Assembly (NCBI GenBank): GCA_041305085.1
Contig: JBFYMA010000016.1
Coordinates: 1-39,850 of the forward strand
Reading direction: 5' to 3'
DNA length: 39,850 bases
Origin: SURF-58 sp041305085
GTDB lineage: Archaea > Nanobdellota > Nanobdellia > Woesearchaeales > UBA9642
Both the position numbers and the translations under genes were made by a program. Below, piece by piece: positions 16,750 through 24,624 of the stretch. Numbering within the stretch: position 1 is the first letter of the stretch; each line of letters opens with the position of its first letter. The notes under the pieces are model-generated. The model saw only the letters and a program-made list of their open reading frames with translations, was not told the DNA's origin and ran no database searches.

Positions 16750-17049
16750 ATGAAAAATGAATCAAAAACAAAAAAAGCACAGGGACCAGAACCAAAAAAA
16801 GCCAAGAAAAAATCTTCAAAGCTGAAAAAAGTTATTAAGAAGGATCTGGCAAAGGCAAAAAAGATTGCCAAAAACAAAAAAGTGCGTACAGGGGCAGTGA
16901 TTGCTGCTGGCGTGGCTGCTGCTGCGGCTGCAGGACTGGCTGCAAAAAAGCTGCTGGGCAGGGCAAAAAACAGAAAAAGTCCTAAAAAACGCAGAAAAAA
17001 TTCCGAAAAACCAGGCAAAATGCAGAAACAACGGAAAAAGATATGGTAA
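16750..17049 (+). CDS. Lys-rich basic protein with an Ala-rich hydrophobic core
   Basis: The 99-residue protein has lysine- and arginine-rich ends on either side of an Ala/Gly/Val stretch (AVIAAGVAAAAAAGLAA, about 49-65). The ends resemble histone-H1-like tails or other nucleic-acid-binding peptides. The core is long enough for a short membrane helix but weakly hydrophobic. The ATG at 16750 is chosen over the GTG at 16741 because GAGGTG, which contains that GTG, is a good ribosome-binding site. It lies just upstream of gatD and ends before a T-run. A DNA- or RNA-compacting role is a guess from composition. Confidence 0.65.
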   Translation: MKNESKTKKAQGPEPKKAKKKSSKLKKVIKKDLAKAKKIAKNKKVRTGAVIAAGVAAAAAAGLAAKKLLGRAKNRKSPKKRRKNSEKPGKMQKQRKKIW

Positions 17050-17059
17050 AAAAGACAAA

Positions 17060-17067
17060 TTTTTTTA
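17060..17067 (+). terminator. T-run after the Lys-rich gene
   Basis: A run of seven T about ten bases after the stop codon suits archaeal termination, although it could also belong to the gatD promoter region. Confidence 0.35.
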
Positions 17068-17113
17068 ATAGCAGCCTTTTCTTTCTCTTAAACAAAAAAT
17101 AAGGGTGGTTTAT

Positions 17114-18415
17114 GTGAAGCCAGGAGATTATGTTGAAGTGGAGTGCGAAAATGAGTCATTGCACGGCATACTCATGCCAAGCTCTCAGAAAGAGTATACA
17201 ATAATAAAGCTCAGCTCAGGATACAATATAGGAATTCATAGGAGAAACATCCAGAACATAATTGTTGTGGAGCAAAAAAAGCCTTCTGAAGAAGATAAGG
17301 ATGCAATAGAGCAGAATGAAAAACTTCCGAAGATTTCAATACTGCACACAGGAGGGACAATTGCAGGGAAGGTGGATTATGAGACCGGCGCAGTTAGCGC
17401 AAAATTTTCTCCAAGCGAGCTTTTGAAGATGTTTCCAGAGCTCAAGGACATTGCAAACATTGACAGTAAGCTGGTAAGCAACATGCTTTCTGAAAACATG
17501 AATTTTGAGCACTACAACATCCTTGCCAAAGCAGTACAGAAGGAGATAGAGACAGGTGCAGACGGAGTAATAATAACCCACGGCACAGACACAATGCACT
17601 ACACCAGCGCAGCGCTTGCTTTTGCGCTTGAAAACCTCAATATTCCTTTAATACTTGTGGGGGCACAGAGAAGCTCTGACAGGGGAAGCTCTGATGCAGC
17701 GAGCAATATAATATCTGCAGCTGCGTTTGCAGCCAACTCAACTTTTAAGGGAGTTGCAATATGCATGCACGAGGACCAGAATGACAAAAACTGCATAATA
17801 ATTGATGGGCTGCATGCAAGAAAAATGCATTCATCCTCAAGAAATGCGTTCCAGAGCATTAACAGGGAGATAATTGCTAAAATAAACTTCCACACAAAAA
17901 AAATAACTTACCAGAAAATGGCTTCTCTTCAGAATGCCCAGGCAGCACTCGAGCTAAAACTTTTCAATCCAAAACTAAAAATAGGGCTCCTGAAGGTACA
18001 CCCAAACATGTGTGAGGAAGAGATGAATTTTAAGCACTTTGACGGGCTAATGCTGGAAGGTACAGGGTTGGGGCATATGCCTATAGAGGAGACAGATGAC
18101 TACACAAAGCAAAACGCAAAGATATTCAAGCATCTCGGAGAGATTGCAAAAAAAATTCCAGTTGTGATGGCTTCCCAGACAATTTTCGGAAGAATTAATA
18201 TGAATGTGTACAGCCCTGGAAGAAAGCTCAAGCAGATTGGTGTGCTGGGAAATGGGCTGGATATGCATCCTGAAACAGCGTTCATAAAGCTTGCCTGGCT
18301 TTTGAGCAATTATGACAAGGAAAAAGCAAAAAAGCTTTACGAGCAAAGCCTGAGAGGAGAGATAAGCGAAAGAAGCGAAAAAGAAGATGAGAAGCAGGAC
18401 AAGCCAAAAAAGTAA
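17114..18415 (+). CDS. gatD: Glu-tRNA(Gln) amidotransferase subunit D
   Basis: GatD is the asparaginase-like subunit that frees ammonia from asparagine or glutamine for the archaeal GatDE transamidation of Glu-tRNA(Gln). A short N-terminal SH3-like part (1-50) precedes the asparaginase core. Key motifs are HTGGTIAGK (Thr82) and ITHGTDTMHYT (His156, Thr158, Asp159). The GTG at 17114 is chosen: GGGTGG lies five bases upstream, and that sequence contains the competing GTG at 17105. A Lys/Glu-rich tail of about 25 residues follows the core. It is followed by gatE after 47 bases, so the pair is probably co-expressed; a possible TATA element in the gap leaves separate transcription open. Confidence 0.95.
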   Translation: MKPGDYVEVECENESLHGILMPSSQKEYTIIKLSSGYNIGIHRRNIQNIIVVEQKKPSEEDKDAIEQNEKLPKISILHTGGTIAGKVDYETGAVSAKFSPSELLKMFPELKDIANIDSKLVSNMLSENMNFEHYNILAKAVQKEIETGADGVIITHGTDTMHYTSAALAFALENLNIPLILVGAQRSSDRGSSDAASNIISAAAFAANSTFKGVAICMHEDQNDKNCIIIDGLHARKMHSSSRNAFQSINREIIAKINFHTKKITYQKMASLQNAQAALELKLFNPKLKIGLLKVHPNMCEEEMNFKHFDGLMLEGTGLGHMPIEETDDYTKQNAKIFKHLGEIAKKIPVVMASQTIFGRINMNVYSPGRKLKQIGVLGNGLDMHPETAFIKLAWLLSNYDKEKAKKLYEQSLRGEISERSEKEDEKQDKPKK

Positions 18416-18462
18416 TTAATAGCATAACAATTTAAGATTTAATAATATAATAGCATAATAAT

Positions 18463-20277
18463 GTGAACAAAAAAATGGAGCTTGACTACAAAGATCTGGG
18501 ACTTAAGTGTGGGTTGGAGATACACCAGCAGTTGGATACAGGAAAACTTTTCTGCAGCTGCCAGTCCAGCCTGGTGGATGAAGAGCCAGATTTTGAGATA
18601 ACAAGAAACCTGAGGGCTGTTGCAGGTGAATCAGGAGAAATAGACGTTGCTGCACTCCACGAGCAGAAAAAGCAAAAAGTATACATATACCAAGGGCATT
18701 ACCAAAACTCCTGCCTTGTGGAGCTGGATGAGGAGCCCCCGCATGAAATGAATCCTTTTGCGCTTAAGATAGTTCTTCAGGCCTGCAAGATGACCAATGC
18801 AAAAGTGGTCGACCAGATACAGGTCATGAGAAAAACGGTTGTGGATGGAAGCAACACTTCAGGATTCCAAAGAACTTCTTTGGTCGGCATGGATGGTCAC
18901 ATAACAGTTGACGCAAAAAAAATAAGAATACCAACAATCTGCATAGAAGAAGATGCCTGCAGGATAATCCAGAACGAAAATGATTTTACTGTTTACCGGC
19001 TTGACAGGCTTGGAATACCCCTTATTGAGATTTCAACCCATGCAGACATAAAAACTCCTCAGGAAGCCAAGGATGTTGCAGAGTACATAGGGATGCTGTT
19101 GAGAAGCACTGGAAAGGTAAAAAGAGGGCTGGGAACAATAAGGCAGGATGTAAATGTTTCTATAAAGCAAGGCTCTCGTGTTGAAATAAAAGGCGCCCAG
19201 GATCTGAGGCAGCTCAAAAAAATTGTGGAGCTTGAAGCATTGAGGCAGAAAACACTTGCTGAACTCAAACAAAAAATAAAGCCTGCAAAGCACGCACCTA
19301 TCATAACAGACCTTACAAAAACTTTCAGCGAAACAGACTGCAACATTTTGAGGAACAAGGCAGTTTTTGGAATAAAACTCCAGGGCCTTGCGGGATTTTT
19401 GGGAAAAGAAATACAGCCAGGCAAAAGGCTCGGCTCAGAGCTCAGCGATTATGCAAAAACCGCAGGCGTGCAAGGCCTTTTTCACAGCGACGAAGCGCTT
19501 GAAGGCTATGGAATAAGCAAGCAGGAAATAGATAATGCAATAAAGGAGTTGGAAGTTGAAAAAAGCGACGCTTTTGTTCTTATAGCAGACAAAAAGGACA
19601 GGGCAGAGCTTGCGCTGAACAAAGTGATTGAAAGGGTTGCGTTGCTGAGCGACAGACTGCCTGAAGAAGTGAGAAGAGCTAACCAGGACGGAACATCAAC
19701 CTATCTCAGGCCAATGCCAGGAGGAAGCAGAATGTATCCTGAAACTGACATTCCCCCCATAATGCCCGGCAATGAAGAAATAGAAACACCTCTTCTTTTG
19801 ACAGAGAAAAAGGAAAACTACAAAAAAGTGTTTGGATTGAGCGATGACCTTGCAGGGCTGATAGTGAAAAAAAATATTCCTTTGGAAAACTTTACAAACC
19901 AGTACCCAAGCATAGATCCTGTTTTTCTTGCAGAATACTTTACCATACTTCCAAAAGAAGCCAAAAGAAGGTTTAATACAGAGATTGATGTTCATAAGTC
20001 AGCGCTGGAGTTGTTTCCAAGGCTTGAAAACAATGAGCTTCCAAAAGAGGCAGTGCTGGAAATACTAGTTGACATGGCAAAAGGCAAAAAAATAAACTGG
20101 GATGGCTTTAAGATAGGGGAAGATACCCTTGCCAAGCAGCTTAAGGAAATAATTGATAAATACCCAAACATTAATCTGCAGGCGCTTATGGGAGAGGCAA
20201 TGAAGGCACTGAAAGGAAGGGTTCCTGGGAAAAAAGTCTTGGAAGAGCTGAAAAAGCTGAAGGATGATAAAAAGTAA
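18463..20277 (+). CDS. gatE: Glu-tRNA(Gln) amidotransferase subunit E
   Basis: GatE binds Glu-tRNA(Gln), phosphorylates the misacylated Glu and transfers ammonia to give Gln-tRNA(Gln). The protein has 604 residues, close to the family length. The GatB/E core starts LKCGLEIHQQLDTGKLFC, and RDLIEIST-like RLGIPLIEIST and IRQDVNVSIKQG lie in the kinase part. The AspRS-like GAD insertion occupies about 300-400. A helical tail with the YqeY-like segment (LMGEAMKALKGRVPGKKVLEELKK) ends the protein. GTG at 18463 or ATG at 18475 could be the start; the first fits a leaderless layout after the TTTAATAATA element. Together with gatD it shows that the organism makes Gln-tRNA indirectly, as most archaea do. 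Confidence 0.96.
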   Translation: MNKKMELDYKDLGLKCGLEIHQQLDTGKLFCSCQSSLVDEEPDFEITRNLRAVAGESGEIDVAALHEQKKQKVYIYQGHYQNSCLVELDEEPPHEMNPFALKIVLQACKMTNAKVVDQIQVMRKTVVDGSNTSGFQRTSLVGMDGHITVDAKKIRIPTICIEEDACRIIQNENDFTVYRLDRLGIPLIEISTHADIKTPQEAKDVAEYIGMLLRSTGKVKRGLGTIRQDVNVSIKQGSRVEIKGAQDLRQLKKIVELEALRQKTLAELKQKIKPAKHAPIITDLTKTFSETDCNILRNKAVFGIKLQGLAGFLGKEIQPGKRLGSELSDYAKTAGVQGLFHSDEALEGYGISKQEIDNAIKELEVEKSDAFVLIADKKDRAELALNKVIERVALLSDRLPEEVRRANQDGTSTYLRPMPGGSRMYPETDIPPIMPGNEEIETPLLLTEKKENYKKVFGLSDDLAGLIVKKNIPLENFTNQYPSIDPVFLAEYFTILPKEAKRRFNTEIDVHKSALELFPRLENNELPKEAVLEILVDMAKGKKINWDGFKIGEDTLAKQLKEIIDKYPNINLQALMGEAMKALKGRVPGKKVLEELKKLKDDKK

Positions 20278-20302
20278 TTTCTTATCTTTTAAAACCAAAA
20301 CC

Positions 20303-20310
20303 TTTATTAA
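20303..20310 (+). promoter_or_regulatory. TATA box of the decarboxylase gene
   Basis: TTTATTAA is about 26 nt before the ATG at 20333, with no ribosome-binding sequence. Confidence 0.5.
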
Positions 20311-20332
20311 AACAATAATCTAATCAGGCTTT

Positions 20333-20980
20333 ATGGACTGGTGGATTGTGGTTATGATTGTGCTTATCGTGGCTGTAATAGCCATTTTCATACTATTGAA
20401 ATATCATGCAAGGGATCCTCCAAGAAAGATTTCTGCGTACAACGACATAGTAAGCCCTGCGGATGGAAGGATAATAGAGATTCTCCCTTTTGACCATACA
20501 GACAGGATGACTATTGAAAAAACCATAAGCAAAGTGATTGCCCACTCAGAGGATGTTGCAGTAAAGGGAGTTATGGTTACAATATACACAAAATGGAACA
20601 GCATCCATTATAACAGAATGCCCATTACAGGAACAATCCATAAATGGAGGCAGGTTCAGGGAAAAAATTTCTCTCCCAGAGATTCGGAAGCACTCATAGC
20701 AAATACAAGGACAGAGATGGTTATAGAAGGAACAATAAAACTAAAAGTGATACAGGTTGCAGGAAATTTCTTGAGTGCAATAAAAAATTTTGCAAAGCCA
20801 GGTCAGACATTGCAAAAAGGCGCAAAGTTTGGCAACATAAGCATGGCGAGCCAGACAGTGCTTATAATTCCTGATTCTGCAAGGCTTAAGGTAAAAGAAG
20901 GCCAGGAAGTAAGCGCAGGCCAGACAAGCATTGCAGACTTTCAGACAGAGCAAAAGACAAGAGAAGGGCTTCTTGGCTGA
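20333..20980 (+). CDS. Phosphatidylserine-decarboxylase-type (archaetidylserine) decarboxylase
   Basis: The 215-residue protein has an N-terminal membrane helix (3-23), then the PSD core. ADGRI lies near 42, and IHYNRMPITG (91-100) matches the usual VHxNRxPxxG motif. The C-terminal FGNISMASQTVLIIP holds the position where PSDs cut themselves to create the pyruvoyl group. PSDs normally cut between Gly and Ser; here the pair is Ala172-Ser173. The archaeal enzyme would make ethanolamine head groups for ether lipids. It has its own leaderless promoter. Being short, it resembles the archaeal or 'PSD-like' class. The fold call is strong; activity depends on whether Ala-Ser is processed. Confidence 0.88.
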   Translation: MDWWIVVMIVLIVAVIAIFILLKYHARDPPRKISAYNDIVSPADGRIIEILPFDHTDRMTIEKTISKVIAHSEDVAVKGVMVTIYTKWNSIHYNRMPITGTIHKWRQVQGKNFSPRDSEALIANTRTEMVIEGTIKLKVIQVAGNFLSAIKNFAKPGQTLQKGAKFGNISMASQTVLIIPDSARLKVKEGQEVSAGQTSIADFQTEQKTREGLLG

Positions 20981-21026
20981 AGAGTACTGGAATAATGTTA
21001 CAGAATATTTCCTAATAATTAAATAG

Positions 21027-22262
21027 TTACTCACCATAATCCTTTGCATAAAGGTACATTCCTGCGCTCCATGCAAAAGGATGCTCTGCCTTGTAGAAAA
21101 GCCTTTGGACAGGCTCGCCATTTTTTTCGTACACTTCAAAAACTGTGCCGTATTTTTTAAAGGCTTTTTCCATGTTTGCCAGAACTTTTTCTGCCTGCTC
21201 TGGATGCCCTGATTTTTTTAGCACAGCTGCATCCAGTCCGCTTAGCCACAGCCAATAAAGGCTGTCGTGATAGTCTGAAAGGTCCACAAAGGCAAGCTCA
21301 GGGCTCTTCATTGTTTTTGGATACTGCTTATTGGTGTTAAGAATTCCTTTCTCGCTTCTTATGCCGAATGAGTTTGTGCTTTGCAGTATTTTTTCTGAAT
21401 GGTTATTGCTTGCTATGCCCCAAAGAACTGCCAAAAGATTTCCGTCAGAGGAAAAATATTCAAAATTCTCTCCTTGAAAAATAAAGTCATCATAATAGTT
21501 TCCATTCCAGAAAATTCTGTTTATTGACTCATTTATTTTTTCTGCTTTTTCAGAATAGGTGTTGTTCAAGCCTATATATTCCTGGATCTTTCCAAGCGAT
21601 TCCGCGGCTTTGTAAAAGCATACATTGCTGTATAAAACCTCTCCTTTTTTCTTTATCGAGTCTGTCCAGCCCCCATATGCATCTTCTTCAACCAAAAAGT
21701 TTTTGTCTGCATCTTTTTTCTCCAGCCACAAAAAAGCGTTTTCTAATCTTTTAAAATTGTTTCTTGCGAATTCAATGTCATTTGTTTTGTTTGTGTAGTG
21801 CTCAGCGATTATAATCGCAAGGCAGTTCTGGTCAAGGGGAATGTTGCTGTTTTTGTCTTCGTTGTAAACAGGAACCTCCTGGCCAAGCTGAAACCCCGCC
21901 AGCTTGAGAATGTAAAAATCTTTTTGGCCAACCCTTAATGGGAGCTGGCCGTCATTTTTCTGGCCTTCCAAAAACAGCTCCAAGTTTTTTTTGACAATTT
22001 CCTTATCTCCTATGCTTAGTGCGCCAAAACTTGCAAAAAAGCTGTCCCTTGCCCAGTAATCCTTGAACTGGTGCTGGCCTGCATAAATCCCTTTTTCCCC
22101 ATAATTATTTTTTAAAGAGGCCTTTGCAATGTCTTCGCCTGAAACAACAGAGCTTTTAGGGGTTTTTGGCATGGCAATAATTATAGCAAGGAGGAGAATG
22201 AGAAAAATTACTGCAACAATAATCTTTTTCCCTGCTTTTATTTTTCTGTTTTTTTGCGCCAT
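21027..22262 (-). CDS. Membrane-anchored (alpha/alpha)6-barrel glycosidase-like protein
   Basis: The 411-residue protein has an N-terminal basic stretch and membrane helix (about 13-31), then an extracellular domain. The motif KDYWARDSFFASFGAL (about 67-82) and helix pairs with GGWTDS and YHDSLYWLWLSGLDAAVL are typical of six-hairpin glycosidases such as amylo-alpha-1,6-glucosidase or GH15-like enzymes. Likely acids are the Asp of WARD, the Asp of GGWTD and a Glu near the C-terminal AEHPFAWS. Its ATG shares one base with the stop codon of the upstream flippase-like gene, so the two are translated together. A role in trimming surface glycans or glycolipids is inferred from that pairing. The substrate is unknown. 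Confidence 0.75.
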   Translation of the reverse strand: MAQKNRKIKAGKKIIVAVIFLILLLAIIIAMPKTPKSSVVSGEDIAKASLKNNYGEKGIYAGQHQFKDYWARDSFFASFGALSIGDKEIVKKNLELFLEGQKNDGQLPLRVGQKDFYILKLAGFQLGQEVPVYNEDKNSNIPLDQNCLAIIIAEHYTNKTNDIEFARNNFKRLENAFLWLEKKDADKNFLVEEDAYGGWTDSIKKKGEVLYSNVCFYKAAESLGKIQEYIGLNNTYSEKAEKINESINRIFWNGNYYDDFIFQGENFEYFSSDGNLLAVLWGIASNNHSEKILQSTNSFGIRSEKGILNTNKQYPKTMKSPELAFVDLSDYHDSLYWLWLSGLDAAVLKKSGHPEQAEKVLANMEKAFKKYGTVFEVYEKNGEPVQRLFYKAEHPFAWSAGMYLYAKDYGE

Positions 22263-23302
22263 TATTCCTGAAGGTATACCTTTACATTTTTATTTATTCT
22301 TATATACCTTCTGAAAAGCCTCCTGAAAAACCTTTTTATGTCAAAACCAAAATATGCCAATAGCAGAAATCCCAGTGAAACCCACACCACGTCTCTTGCC
22401 CGTATTATGAATGATACGCCTAGGCCTATGCTTGATTTCAGGCTGTTCAGGCTTGCAGCAAAGACCTGCCCTGCCTCGAGCGAGCCAATTGCTGCAGGAA
22501 TCGGCAGAAGCAGAGCTATACCAACAAAAGATACCATTAGGAATATCCCGAGGACACTGGTTGACTGGCCAAGTATTTTAAGCACAAAAAAGTACTCAAA
22601 AAAAGTCAGAATGACTCCTGTAAATGCAAGGACTGCGGCGGCAACAAAAGCAGTCTTTTCTTTTTTGTAAAACCTTATGCTTATTTTTTCAAAAGAAACA
22701 ATTTTTTGCCTATATTTTTTTACTATTCCAAGCCTGTCTAGACTTGTTATGCTAAGTATTTTCAGCAAAAAATCTTTTCCCTGCAGCATTCTGGAATAAA
22801 AATATATGATGAGGGCGCAGAAAATTGCTGCTATCAGGATCATAAGATATTTTGTGTCTGAAGGCAGAGCCAGCCATGTTATGGCTGCCAATACCCCTAT
22901 CACAAATGTTATTCCTGAAGATGATGCGTCAAAAGTCTTGTCCACAAGCATTGCTGACAAAGATTTTACATAGTCTACTCCTCTTTTTTTCAAAAGGTTG
23001 GCCATAACAGGCTCTCCACCAATCCTGGGACCTGGGGTAACATAGCTTATGCAATAACCAGCCAACCTGTAAAAGTAAAGATGCCAAAAAGGAATATTTA
23101 TACCCATGCTTTTATTTATAACATACCATTTAAGTGTAAGGACACAGCTTATGAGAAATGAAACAGCTATGAATCCAAGAACTGCCCATAAAGATGCATT
23201 TTTAAAGGGATCAAAAACTTCGCTGGCTGAAAAGCTGTTCAATATATAAATAAAAGAAACCAGCCCAACTATTATCGTCGCAAGTATTAATGCCTTTTTC
23301 AC
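22262..23302 (-). CDS. AglD/LPG-synthase-TM-type flippase-like membrane protein
   Basis: This 346-residue multi-span protein has about eight hydrophobic helices. The family motifs are SYVTPGPRIGGEPVMANLLKKRG (about 88-110) and, near the end, LLPIPAAIGSLEAGQVFAA. This is the lysylphosphatidylglycerol-synthase transmembrane/UPF0104 family, whose archaeal members (for example AglD neighbours) are linked to lipid or polyprenyl-glycan handling. It lacks a glycosyltransferase domain. The GTG at 23302 is preceded by an AAAGGG sequence six bases upstream. The gene begins 23 bases after the 3' end of the tRNA-Arg and may be on the same primary transcript. It overlaps the glycosidase-like gene by one base. 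Confidence 0.85.
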   Translation of the reverse strand: MKKALILATIIVGLVSFIYILNSFSASEVFDPFKNASLWAVLGFIAVSFLISCVLTLKWYVINKSMGINIPFWHLYFYRLAGYCISYVTPGPRIGGEPVMANLLKKRGVDYVKSLSAMLVDKTFDASSSGITFVIGVLAAITWLALPSDTKYLMILIAAIFCALIIYFYSRMLQGKDFLLKILSITSLDRLGIVKKYRQKIVSFEKISIRFYKKEKTAFVAAAVLAFTGVILTFFEYFFVLKILGQSTSVLGIFLMVSFVGIALLLPIPAAIGSLEAGQVFAASLNSLKSSIGLGVSFIIRARDVVWVSLGFLLLAYFGFDIKRFFRRLFRRYIRINKNVKVYLQE

Positions 23303-23325
23303 GTTTTTCCCTTTGTTTTCGAAAG

Positions 23326-23453
23326 CGAGCCTGCGGGGAATTCCGGCTTGATTCGAACCCCGGACCTACTGCTTAGGAGGCAGTCGCGCTATTTGCCCAA
23401 CCTTGTCATTTGCCCTGAATAGGGAGAAGGTGCCCAGGCTGCGCTACAGGCTC
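23326..23453 (-). tRNA. tRNA-Arg(CCT) with insertions in the D-loop and T-loop
   Basis: On the minus strand the acceptor strands GAGCCTG and CAGGCTC pair perfectly, with discriminator G and no encoded CCA. The D-stem is GCGC/GCGC, the anticodon stem ACTGC/GCAGT closes the loop CTCCTAA (anticodon CCT at 23377-23375, reading AGG), and the T-stem is CGGGG/CCCCG. Between the D-stem strands there are about 37-40 extra bases, flanked by a repeated TGGGCA and able to form ACCTT/AAGGT and CCCT/AGGG helices. Between the T-loop TTCGAAT and the T-stem 3' strand there are 12 extra bases (23350-23339). Removing both gives a normal tRNA of about 76-79 nt. These are probably two introns at non-canonical positions, although I could not draw a perfect bulge-helix-bulge motif by eye. 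Confidence 0.85.
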
Positions 23454-23480
23454 ACAATCCATACGGATTAACCATACCTT

Positions 23481-23493
23481 TTTAAATATTTAT
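23481..23493. promoter_or_regulatory. Shared bidirectional TATA element for tRNA-Arg and truD
   Basis: TTTAAATATTTAT is nearly self-complementary. It lies about 23-26 nt before the truD ATG at 23509 on the plus strand, and about 30 nt before the tRNA 5' end at 23453 on the minus strand. Both distances suit archaeal initiation. Confidence 0.55.
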
Positions 23494-23508
23494 GTATCTT
23501 TAAAAGCA

Positions 23509-24624
23509 ATGTATTCGCTGAAATCAAGGCCTGAGGACTTTATAGTAAGGGAAATAACAAGCATAAAACTGTCTGAATCCGCAAAAGCAGGACAGCATGC
23601 AGTTTTTGTGCTTGAAAAAAAGGGCTTGGCAACAGAACAGGCTGTTAATGGACTGTGCAGACGGATGAAAATATTGAGAAAAAACATAGGCTACGCAGGC
23701 CTAAAAGACAGACACGCTGTAACCTCGCAATACATTTCTATAAAATACGGCAAGAAAAGCTTTGAAAAAACAGTTTTCAGAAATTTCTCTATACTATTCA
23801 AGGGATTTTCAGATCAGGGAATTGCTCTTGGAGATTTAAAGGAAAATAGTTTTGAGGTTGTGGTAAGAAATATTGACAAAAATGAGCTGGAAACTTTCAA
23901 AAAAAACTTTAAAGAGGCGGAAAAAAATGGAGAGCTGTTTCCAAACTTTTTCGGACCTCAACGATTTTCAAAAAAAAACAAAGAAATAGGAAGAGCACTA
24001 ATTAAAAAAGACTTTAAAGCTGCAGTTGGCCTTCTAACAGCCAACAATGGGCAGGACAAGGAAAATCAGGAAAGCAAAAGTGGCTTTTATGAGAATGAAG
24101 TTGTGAAATTTTTATCAAAATATCCTAGGGATTATGTTGGGGCACTAAGGCTGATTCCAAGAAAAATACTAACTCTTTTTGTGAACTCTTACCAGTCATA
24201 TATTTTTAATAAAGTGCTTGAAACATGCCTATTAGAAAGGAGCTTTTCTTATAAGAAGTTTAAAAACACAGAAATTCCAATTGTTGGTTTTGGATCACAG
24301 ATAAATCCTTTAAAAAATGTTGAGGATGCAAAGAGTTTGAAAGCTTATAAATTCCAGGATCTCAACCCAAACAGCCTTGTTTCAAAAGAAACTCTGAAAC
24401 TTATGGGTCAAGAAAAAATTCTTCCAAGGGATTTCATCGTGCGCCAGATCCCTGAGCTGTCTTCAGAAGGGACTTCCAGAAAGGCGTTTGCAAAGGCAGG
24501 GAAATTATCTGCGGAAATAGGGAATGATGAGCTGAATGAGGACATGAACAAAGTAAAGCTCTGCTTTTCTCTTCCAAAGGGCAGCTATGCCACTGTTTTT
24601 GTCGATTGGCTCTTCAGGGGCTGA
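23509..24624 (+). CDS. truD: tRNA pseudouridine(13) synthase TruD
   Basis: TruD converts uridine 13 of certain tRNAs to pseudouridine. The N-terminal SRPEDFIVREI is the family opening. IGYAGLKDRHAVTSQ carries the catalytic Asp67. FPNFFGPQRFSKKN and LFVNSYQSYIFN are the other conserved blocks, and the TRUD insertion domain lies between. The length of 371 residues fits archaeal TruD. The ATG is about 23 nt after the shared TATA element, so the transcript is leaderless. Its last 11 bases overlap the end of the convergent adenylate kinase gene. Confidence 0.95.
   Translation: MYSLKSRPEDFIVREITSIKLSESAKAGQHAVFVLEKKGLATEQAVNGLCRRMKILRKNIGYAGLKDRHAVTSQYISIKYGKKSFEKTVFRNFSILFKGFSDQGIALGDLKENSFEVVVRNIDKNELETFKKNFKEAEKNGELFPNFFGPQRFSKKNKEIGRALIKKDFKAAVGLLTANNGQDKENQESKSGFYENEVVKFLSKYPRDYVGALRLIPRKILTLFVNSYQSYIFNKVLETCLLERSFSYKKFKNTEIPIVGFGSQINPLKNVEDAKSLKAYKFQDLNPNSLVSKETLKLMGQEKILPRDFIVRQIPELSSEGTSRKAFAKAGKLSAEIGNDELNEDMNKVKLCFSLPKGSYATVFVDWLFRG

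Noticed and set aside
23391..23436. Separate small RNA within the tRNA D-loop insertion
   Set aside because: The insertion has hairpins but no C/D-box or other RNA signature; an intron explains it better.
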